Assembly (NCBI GenBank): GCA_900074885.1 | Contig: FJUW01000020.1 | Coordinates: 150,199 to 214,198, forward strand | Direction: 5' to 3' | Length of the DNA: 64,000 nucleotides | Source: Rhynchosporium graminicola | Lineage: Eukaryota; Ascomycota; Leotiomycetes; Helotiales; Ploettnerulaceae | In this document: piece by piece, positions 55,867 to 64,000 of the stretch | Layout: every line of letters begins with the position of its first letter | Position numbering within the stretch: position 1 is the stretch's first letter | Position numbers and translations under genes: made by a program | Notes under the pieces: generated by a model | The model's input: the letters and a program-made list of their open reading frames with translations, nothing else | What the model was told of the DNA's origin: nothing | Databases searched by the model: none

Positions 55867-58800
55867 TTTGTCGAATCGAAGTCAGGAGGGTCAAAAACTC
55901 GAGAGAGATTGAGAGAATTTTTTCAGCCTGTGGGAACAAGAGCAGCATTTATATATTTGCGCCATATCTACCATAGTGCAGGTATTCTTTTGCCTTGCGG
56001 TACTCTTACTTAGGTTACAATGTATACCCCGCTCGCTGCTCCTTGGCCGGATATTGTTGGGCCGGCCGATTGCACGACTCTGGTGTTCATGTTTCTATCG
56101 CAGGGAGTATTGTCTCCCTGTGCTTTCCAAATTTGGAAGGTGTTAAGAAAAGAGGCCCTCGAAATTCACGTGCTCGCGAAGACGGATGGCTTGGAAGCTG
56201 GGCAAAAGCTTGGATAGGAAGGACGAAAGTAAAACCATATTCATGGAGAGCTAGCTTTTAGCTGTAGTGAGAGCTCGGGCTGTTTCTTGAATTTTGCTAT
56301 TTAATAATAGGCCACCGTAAAGTCATTAAGACAGATTGGGGTGCGAGAAGATACTATTTACTCTATAGACACCAGTACATAGTATCGGGTCGAAGGCAGA
56401 AAGCAACCTCGCAGCCTTCGTTTTTCCATATCATAGTTACGTCCTAGTAGACTTTCATATATTTGTTGCGTGATGGTACAGGTGTCCCATGTTGGGGCGA
56501 TGAGCGGGGAACGAGGAAGCGAGATGTAAACAACGCCCTACAAAGGTACCAGATTGTGAATTTGGCATTCTAAATTTGCCGAGCTCATTGGTCAATGTTT
56601 GATTTGTTATCGGGAATCCAAGATATAAGGTAGTCTTGCTGATTTGTTAATCAGATCTTGGCTTTCTCAAGAATGGGATGATTATAGCAATTTTTTCTTG
56701 GGATTTCTTAGCAAGAAAAGTGCTGCTCACATACGTTCCAAAGCACGAATTTGTTGCGGAAATTCTTCCTATTCTGTCGCTAATCAATCGAATCTACAAG
56801 AAATACAGAACGAGCGATCAAATATAAAAGTTCAAACAACGTTTATCATACCTCATCTTTGAGAGCGAGGCCCAGATCCAGGAGATGGGTGGGTTAAATT
56901 CAGTAGTGTCTGGGCAAAGGGCTGTGCCTGCCATTCGACATATATTCGGCACTGCCGTCATCGGTGGAGCTCTCTCATCTCGACACAAGTTTCAATCGGA
57001 GCCAAACAAATCTTCGAACATCCCATACATGCCTATGACAGAACTGTTTTCGTTGTATTTCATACGTCTTCACTCAGGCGAACATTTTGAAGCTGCGGTA
57101 TTTCATGCGACATTTTGAAGCTCCCCGACTCTTTATTCCCAAGAAAGAAAAAACACCGCAGAATATTCCCACTTTCCAAGAAGGCTTTGCCAAAGGACAG
57201 GTGTTGGTGAGTACTTGATTTGAATCCAATTCCAATTCCCTTTGGTTCTATCGTTGCACCAAAGTTTTGCTCCACGTTGAGTGGGTTGGTTGTGAGCTTC
57301 GTCCAGTGTCACCAGAATTCACTTCCTCTTACTTCCTCACTTCCATCAACATCAATCTACATTCTTGTACGACCGAACGGCCTTCACTAATCGCGGATCG
57401 TTGATATGTCCGCTTTTAAACCTCATGAGCTGCGATAATCGACAGCAAACTGATAGATGGCTCGTCAACATTGGTGTGCGCAACTATAGTTGAGACTGTC
57501 GGACAATTTCATGATCGAGCTCACCACAGATAGCGTTTGTCAACTACGAGGGGCTTGAGAGGCGGACAGGGGTTCCACAAGATAAAGCTATCGCATCTAC
57601 ATACCAAATTTGTATGGGAGGCATCGTCTTTTGATTTTTGAAGTCCTTTCGGTGCTCGTTGGTGGTATACTGCTTATCTTCTTTATTTCTTAGGTTTACC
57701 GTTTGATTTAGTGCATACCGATGAAAGTTCTTCAGACTGAGACATATTTTGGGACCGACTTGTGGGTTAGTTACTGACTTCTTTTCTCATCGTTCTTTCC
57801 TTACCGATAACCGCCACAAAATTTAGTCACATACATTTTCGGAACGATATTGTTTCCCCCCTGAATGTTACAAGATTCTCTCGCGAGTTTTACTTGTGAG
57901 AATTCTTCTGAGAGCTTTCTCATCGTCATAAAGTCGGACCAGCAACTTGCAATCGAAAGTGTAGCCACGTCAACGACCATCCCATCAGCTTCCCGGGACA
58001 CTATCCCAAGCTGGACAGTAAGTCTGGCAGAAATTTTAAAGTCCCTTTCGTCACCAATAAGATTGCCTACATTCCCAATCCAGATGCAACATCCTAACTC
58101 GACAAAACATCGAAAGTGATGTACACATTTGTAAGAACGGACTTGGGAGTCATCATCGATCATCCTACATTCGAAGGTGCCAGCGCCGAAGAGAAGCTGA
58201 AGAAACGAAATACCGGAAGCCATACACTGTTTTATCATGCCATGTAGTATGAGAGAAATTTAGAGCTACTCTCGTAGTCTCTGGAGGGTATTGGAAAGGA
58301 CGGCCAGGGGTTTACGTCAAATATATAGACCGACGTGCAATTGGCACTTTTCGAGATGTGTGGACAGCGGAATCGCGGAGGTCCAGATAGATTGACCGAA
58401 GTAGAGACGACAACACCCTGAACATCATTGCCTTTGGTTCATCATCCTTTATTTTTCATGTATCCAAGGACATCATCCGTACACCAGAAAGATATTCTGC
58501 AACTTGTTCCCCGGTGATGGTGATATAGGAGGGTTATGAACATGTCGTTCGTATAAAAGCGACATGTTCATATAAATACAGCACTTCTAATGACGAATAG
58601 ATAACAATGGTAGCATCTGGGATTTTGATGGACACTTGCAACTCAACTCTTTTCTGAGCTAGGTTTCTTCCGAGGGAGCCTTCCTGTGCATTCATTTTGG
58701 ATTGTGAACACGAGGATTTGTTCTTTCGATTGACTTTCAAGGACTCTGTTGAAGCAGATGAAAACGATTCCATTAAAGCGGACACTTCAGATGACTGAAA

Positions 58801-59144
58801 GCTGCATGATGCTGATCGAGGCGAATGTTCATACATACATTTTCACCACTTGGCTACAGGCGGAAGAAAAAAATCGAAGACTCTAGAACGATACTTCTGG
58901 CGTATATTCTGGTGATTGGCACGAGATCTCCCAAGAACACCGAGAAAGCTCATGAATACGTAATATTGGAGTCTGCGAACTCTATGCGTTGAGATGTGAT
59001 TTTATTCGACAGGTAGCGATGAAACTGAGAATTGGAAAGTAAACAAAGGAAAGCGAGTCACGTGTAGCGAATTGTACGGCGACCTAGGATGACTGCACAA
59101 GTCAAGTCTTCTCATAGCATCGACATCACAACTCCGCTCTCACA
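55867..59144. other. Long gap with only doubtful ORFs
   Basis: 3.3 kb without a recognisable gene. The longest frame is the minus-strand one at 57801-58238 (145 codons). On the plus strand of the same stretch, another frame reads through about 57917-58248 with one stop. Neither has a family I recognise, so no gene is called. The rest is AT-rich with short frames. Confidence 0.45.
57801..58238 (-). CDS. Doubtful hypothetical ORF
   Basis: 145 uninterrupted codons from an ATG at 58238, with a hydrophobic, Cys-containing N-terminus. No domain is recognised, and a competing reading on the opposite strand exists over the same interval. It could be a small secreted protein or a chance frame. Confidence 0.2.
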   Translation of the reverse strand: MIKQCMASGISFLQLLFGAGTFECRMIDDDSQVRSYKCVHHFRCFVELGCCIWIGNVGNLIGDERDFKISARLTVQLGIVSREADGMVVDVATLSIASCWSDFMTMRKLSEEFSQVKLARESCNIQGGNNIVPKMYVTKFCGGYR

Positions 59145-59771
59145 ATGGTAGGTCTTGCCTATAATTTGGCCTTCCGCCCTGCATAAGATGCTGCTTTACA
59201 GGTCCAGCAAACATAACTGACAGGTCTACAGCTTCCTCTTGGACTGCTCACAGCGGCGCAAGGCCATCCCATGCTCGTAGAGCTCAAGAATGGCGAGACT
59301 CTCAACGGACATCTGGTTACCTGCGATACATGGATGAATTTAACGCTCAAGGAAGTTGTGCAGACAAGCCCTGTATGTTGCCTCTGTTGATGTGATGGGT
59401 GGTGCAGGTGCAAGGCAGGCTGCTCTATTTGGGTCAATTGAGGAATGGCATGCTAACATGAATTGGTTTTCAGGACGGTGACAAGTTCTTCAGGTTAGCA
59501 GAGGTGTATGTGAAGGGCAACAATGTATGTTTAGTCTCATAGTACGCTTTTGAAAGCATGAGAGAGGACGGCTGATGAACCATAGATCAAATACCTTCGA
59601 GTACCAGACGAGATTATCGACATAGTAAAGGATCAACAGTCAAGAGAACAAGGCGGCGGCTACAGAGGGAGAGGTGGACAAAGGGGAGATTACGGAGGAA
59701 GGGGAGGCGATAGAGGACGTGGTGGGCGCGGAGGGGGAAGAGGGAGGGGTAGAGGGGGAAGAGGAGTTTAG
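59145..59771 (+). CDS. LSM4: U6 snRNA-associated Sm-like protein LSm4
   Basis: Four exons, 59145-59147, 59232-59372, 59474-59524 and 59586-59771, with introns of 84, 101 and 61 nt, give 126 residues. The first exon is the ATG alone. The protein reads [63 protein letters not shown] (Sm1) then [12 protein letters not shown] (Sm2), closely like LSm4 of other eukaryotes. Residues about 90-126 form an Arg/Gly-rich tail, a likely methylation and RNA-binding region. LSm4 is part of the LSm2-8 ring on U6 snRNA in the nucleus and the LSm1-7 decapping activator in the cytoplasm. Confidence 0.96.
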
Positions 59772-60165
59772 GTCAATTGAAGTTGATGGTTGGGAGATGG
59801 AATACTCGGCGCATATGAATGAAGAACACAACGAGCCTGCGGTAATCCTGAATGGATGCCCTATGAGCAAGTCTTTGAGCTTCTTGAGAATACCAGAAGG
59901 GACAATGGATTGGAGGGTTGCTTGCTGCCATTTACAGCAGAACAACTCTTACGTAGAGCTCTAGCAGCGCAGAGCCAGCCTGCAAGCTCGGTCAGGAATA
60001 TAAAGAATTTCCGGACAACTTACGAGCATTACGAACTTGCCCCGAGACAAACAAAGTTAGGACGTGCAATGTGATAGTTATATGAACAAGGCTGATTATG
60101 TAAGTTCTGGGACCTGCAAGGCTGAGTGAATCTCGAAATCCAACTCCCCACGTCCCGATCCACCA
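59772..60165. other. Spacer between LSm4 and PPR gene, with a protein-like plus-strand frame
   Basis: A plus-strand frame runs from a stop near 59817 to a stop at 60072-60074. It includes PYEQVFELLENTRRDNG, then FTAEQLLRRALAAQ, and looks amphipathic and coding-like, but has no start context or family that I recognise. It may be a 3' UTR, a remnant of another gene, or an upstream exon of the PPR gene. Confidence 0.35.
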
Positions 60166-62116
60166 TTGAAGAAACCTCACCACCTCTCGATGCAACCAAC
60201 TCGATTTTCTGTTGATGGACTATGGCGGTGTCTTTGTCCCGCGATCGAAGGCATCCTCGGAGTAAGGCAGACTCCAAGCTCGCAATTCAGCCGCAATATT
60301 CCAACTCGTAAGACCTGTCGCGGAACAAACCGTCCTCGAACTCAACGTATTCACACAACTACAAGGAGGCCGGCACAGGATGGGGACAGTTGCATGCGCA
60401 TTAAGTATGGCGACACTCGGAGGCCAATGCTAGATTTGAATGCTTCTACACAACCTGCAAGCTTCAGCCAGGTTCGGAGACCTTTGATACATAGATCCAG
60501 AGAGGAACGCGAACATGAGGAACGACAGCTCCACCAGTGGGATCTAATGTCCATCCCACAACTACATGATAAGTTGCGAAGATTGCGAATGGAACGAAAG
60601 GCATACACAAAGGTCGCAGATCTCGTGGAATATTTGATTAAAGTTAGGGGAGAGAAACCGGCCTTGATACATTACGATTCCCTGATCCGTGTTAATGCGA
60701 GTGCTCTGCTGGGAAGCGCGGTCGCTATCCGGAATTTATTGAACGAGATGAAGGAGCATACTATCGCGCCTGACTCGGGACTCTTCCATGGGGCACTCCA
60801 GGCGCTTGCGATTCATCCGGACTATGTTCTTCGCGCTGAGATCATGCAGGAGATGAAGGAGAGATGGCTGGGGCTTTCACCTGAAGGGTGGCATAGCCTT
60901 GTTGTTGGCCTCGTACGGGACCGTCAATTTGAAGCTGCTATGGACAAATTGGACGAAATGCATTCGGACGGCATTACGGTACAACCTTGGTTATACGACA
61001 TCATCGTATTCCAATTCTGCGAGATTGGGGAATTAGACCAAGCTTTCCATCTGCTGAAATACAGATATGAGAACAGCATGAACGAGATATTGCCCACAAT
61101 CTGGTATTATCTGATGGATGCCTTCAGTAGTGCTTTTCATGTATGTTCTACTGCTGGTTTCGTTTTGTTACACACTAATGCTTAGGCAGTATGAAGGCGT
61201 CAAGTATATCTGGAAGAGGCGTGTAGAAACCGAGAACATGGTACTATCAGACGGTATGAGTGTCGCGATTCTTAACCTTGCCGCAAGATACTTTGACCCA
61301 GAACTTGCCACTTCCGCCATTCGCGTCCTCTCCGGTCGACGCTCAGCCCTCGCCGCTTTCCACTATGAGCCTTTACTCGCTGCATATGCTGGAGCAGGCG
61401 ACTTGAAGACTGCTCTTCGCGTACTGGTGATCATGACCAAAGCAGGCATTGAAATCGATAGCAGCACGACTCGGCCACTCTTTCAGATAATCTCGGCATC
61501 AAAGGAGCTCGCTAAAGCAGCCTGGACAGAGCTCGAGGGTCTTGTTGAGGATGGACACGCCATTCCTGTCGCGGCTATCAACGTTGTCCTCGAGGCCCAC
61601 TCAGTCCTCGGAGAAGTGGAAGAAGCCATTGAACTCTACAAATCCTTGCACGAACTCTGCGAAAGCGGCCCCGACACCGAGACCTTCAATATCTTGCTCC
61701 AGGGATCAGCAAAACAGGAGCGCAAATCTCTAAGTTTATTCTTGGCTAGTGAGATGCGAGCCTTGAAGATCAAACCAGATATGCTTACCTATGACCGCTT
61801 GATCCTAGCCTGTCTGCAGCAAGAAGATGATTACGAGGATGCGTTCAAGTATTTGGAGGAGCTGGTTGAGGTTGGGAAAGACCAGCCTGGTGGCGGTTGG
61901 TGGATGAGACGCGGTACTGCAAATCTACTTATCAAGCGATGTGTGAACCAGAGTGACAGGAGGGCTTGGGATCTGCTAGATGAGATGGTAAAAAGAGGAT
62001 TTGATACTTTCAACTTGATGGATTGGGTGCATCAGAACTGGAAGGGATCGCATCTCGAGGATGGAAATGGGCAAGTGGATCCGGCCCGCCGATTGGCTGC
62101 ATGGTCATATTCTTGA
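60166..62116 (+). CDS. Mitochondrial-type pentatricopeptide repeat protein
   Basis: Two exons, 60166-61140 and 61190-62116, joined across a 49-nt intron (GTATGT donor, GGCAG acceptor), give 633 residues. The start at 60166 or an ATG seven codons later both leave a basic N-terminus with many Arg and Ser and few acidic residues over the first 100 residues, consistent with mitochondrial import. Helical hairpins typical of PPR/TPR-like repeats cover the rest: [67 protein letters not shown], and in exon 2 [76 protein letters not shown] and [29 protein letters not shown] proteins bind organellar RNA to guide its processing or translation. The particular target is unknown; Cya5-type proteins are possible relatives. 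Confidence 0.85.
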
Positions 62117-62912
62117 AAAATGTGGCAGGAGATGTATGTGTAGTGTAGTGTTAGCTGTAAAGTGCGATGGAGACGTGGAGATATAATAGTATCAAGAGGA
62201 AACGTCTCTCGGTATGACTTCTGGGCAATGTTGACGTGACGATCTGAGAGAACAAAGAAAGTAGAAGAATTTTTCCCACAAGTAGGTACCCTCGCGATAC
62301 CAAGCTCTCATTGCACGTGTAAAAGCAATCTCCGGCAAGCTTTGAGACTCTGTAAATTTTACCCGCATGATTCCGTAGGTATAGGTATGGTTTGTTGCCA
62401 CATTCGCGCTAAGCGAGAGGAAACGCACTAGAGCTCACCCGGTTGGCGCACCTGCCAAATCCCCGCCATTCTTTGTTCGAGGACCATCTCAATACCCCAA
62501 AACTATTGCTGATGCCTATACTCAGGCTGTGCCTCTGTTTTTGTGTTCGGATGAATGTGTATTCGTTTGATGATTCATGTAAACGTAATGAAGCTGTGTG
62601 GTTGGGCATTGCAAGATATGGATGAATTGGAAGCAGCAAGTCAGGAGAGCAAGTGCTTCAGCACTGCTCGGAAGAATTCCCGACAAATGATTTATTGAGT
62701 AAAGCCAGTCTATTAACTACGGAATAACAATTTCGCCATGCATTAAAGCAAGCGCCTGTGAAAGCTCGCTATCTGCCCTTTCCCAAACCCATGCCTGGTG
62801 CAACCGATAAAAAATACCTGCAAAGACAGCAACTATTGATACAACGAGAGACAGAACATTCCGCCCCGCTACCGCATCTCACTCACCACCTCGGAACCAT
62901 CGCATCATCTAT
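62117..62912. other. Convergent intergenic region
   Basis: Between the PPR gene (plus) and the proline-rich gene (minus). Nothing recognisable; frames are below 80 codons. Confidence 0.5.
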
Positions 62913-64000
62913 TTACTTTTTGATTGTCAAATGATTCGTGATGTCCACATCTCCCAGACGAGAAATCATCGAATCGTACTCCTTGATCTGGCTCTGAATT
63001 TCCAACCACTTCATCTCATCCGCAATCGCTGTGCTCTTCACAACCCTAAGGTTCTGACCCATGAACATCGCACGTTCGAATTCACCCAGCTGACCTGAGA
63101 TTTGCATCCGCATGGACTTGATTCGTTGGGCTAGTTCATACTTCAGACCAGACGTATCGAGACTATAGTACCATGTGGGGAAAGTGCCCATGACAGGAGG
63201 CCACTGTGCAAAATTCTGATCGATCAACATAGCTGTAGTACCGGTTCTCTGAAGGCTCTTGATCTCTCTGAGCATGTAAGAAAGTCGGGATCGGCGGGAA
63301 CGCATTGCCGCGAGCTTCACGAACACGTTACGATCAATGACGCGGACTTTGACGTTCCAGGTATAGGTCTCGAAAGATTTGTACTGCTTATGAACTGTGT
63401 TGTACAGGTCTTGGTAAACGGTCAGAATTTCTGTAATGGGCCGGGCGCGAATGGGAATGGGTGGGGCAAAATATCTTCGCTGTTCGGGAAGAGCTGTCCG
63501 TTTGGGGGGGTTCATTCGAGGCGCCGACATGCTTCCTGGGGCAGGTTGAATCGTATTGATCGGTGGTTCAGAATCAGGAAAGACAGGAAATTGGAGTTGA
63601 CTCTGGGTGTATAATATTGGGCCGGCTGGACCGGTTCTGTAAGGGCCGGCTGGATATGGACCAGGTGAGTATGGGCCTGGTGAATATGGGCCGGGCGAAT
63701 ATTGAGCATTGGGGAACTGACCATTTGATAATTGGCCATTTGGAGCAGGGCGCACGATAGCGCCATTATTCATTGGAGGAGCTCCGTAAGGCGATTGACC
63801 GTACAGAGATCTGTACCCATTGGGAACGGTGGGTGGAGCAGAAGAAGGAGCGACCACGTGAGCTGGAGCTGGCGTAGTCATCGAGGTAGATTGCGAGCCA
63901 TGATCAGGAAGACGTTTCCGAGCTGGAACTTCTGTTGGTGCTGGAGTGGAGGCTGGAGTTGAGGTTGGAGTTGAAGTTTCAGCTGACGAGACACGAGATG
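62913..64000 (-). CDS. Proline-rich fungal protein, 5' end outside the window
   Basis: The frame is open from the window edge at 64000 to a stop at 62913. The internal ATG at 63881 (322 residues) is preceded in frame by at least 38 more codons rich in Ser/Thr/Pro and a KR pair, so the true start lies beyond the edge. Residues after 63881: a Pro/Gly/Asn-rich part with several PYSPGP repeats (near 63640-63700), then an Arg/Lys-rich helical half with RPITEILTVYQDLYNTVHKQYKSFETYTW and KLAAMRSRRSRLSYMLREIKSLQR. The C-terminus has short coiled-coil-like helices (MKWLEIQSQIKEYDSMISRLGDVD). No family is recognised; it is likely a fungal-specific nuclear or cytoplasmic factor. Confidence 0.75.
   Translation of the reverse strand, partial: SRVSSAETSTPTSTPASTPAPTEVPARKRLPDHGSQSTSMTTPAPAHVVAPSSAPPTVPNGYRSLYGQSPYGAPPMNNGAIVRPAPNGQLSNGQFPNAQYSPGPYSPGPYSPGPYPAGPYRTGPAGPILYTQSQLQFPVFPDSEPPINTIQPAPGSMSAPRMNPPKRTALPEQRRYFAPPIPIRARPITEILTVYQDLYNTVHKQYKSFETYTWNVKVRVIDRNVFVKLAAMRSRRSRLSYMLREIKSLQRTGTTAMLIDQNFAQWPPVMGTFPTWYYSLDTSGLKYELAQRIKSMRMQISGQLGEFERAMFMGQNLRVVKSTAIADEMKWLEIQSQIKEYDSMISRLGDVDITNHLTIKK

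Noticed and set aside
59674..59964. Plus-strand frame of 96 codons at the end of LSm4
   Set aside because: Its start lies inside the last LSm4 exon in another frame; the Glu/Gly-rich beginning is a frame shadow of the Arg/Gly tail.

Overview
The window is nuclear DNA of a filamentous ascomycete (Pezizomycotina, most likely Leotiomycetes). The evidence is short GT-AG introns of mostly 47-90 nt, fungal-specific families (Rrn11, a Mak32-like kinase, the choice-of-anchor B secreted family, a PL3 pectate lyase, RRM-like proteins ending in a G-DPC motif), and no bacterial or viral gene organisation. The class-level placement is inference from family resemblance. No plasmid, phage, CRISPR array or intact transposon is visible.

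Left part, about 1-26 kb. Genes are sparse and separated by long AT-rich gaps. It holds an RRM-like gene (1754-2623) and a broken paralogue (6256-8273), a Ca2+/H+ antiporter-like transporter (9511-10991), a GNAT acetyltransferase (11662-12371), the Pol I initiation factor Rrn11 (12665-14146), a secreted pectate lyase with an unusual repeat linker (15557-16833), a zinc-binding dehydrogenase-like oxidoreductase (17901-19521), a bHLH remnant (20392-20609) and a large regulatory-looking protein with a tubby/LOR-like C-terminus (22774-24786).

Middle part, about 26-52 kb. This is a compact housekeeping block: complex I NDUFA5-type subunit, gamma-tubulin complex protein, the NuA4 subunit Eaf7, carnitine acetyltransferase, mitoribosomal uS4m, La protein, mitoribosomal mL44 divergent from a small complex I-like subunit, an intron-containing tRNA-Phe, a degenerate tRNA-Gln, the adenylyl cyclase-associated protein, a Mak32-like PfkB kinase and Mcm3. 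Five genes serve mitochondrial respiration or translation, and carnitine acetyltransferase links peroxisomes and mitochondria.

Right part, about 52-64 kb. It holds an F-box pseudogene, a secreted choice-of-anchor B protein, a 3.3 kb gap, LSm4, a mitochondrial-type PPR protein and a proline-rich protein cut by the window end. Spliced models were built by hand and checked for reading phase; every multi-exon model listed as CDS closes in frame.

No clear-cut new biological system was found. The best leads are alternative N-termini of the cyclase-associated protein, start codons isolated in three-base first exons, candidate fatty-acid response elements upstream of carnitine acetyltransferase, the pectate lyase linker, and the decayed RRM-like, bHLH and F-box genes.
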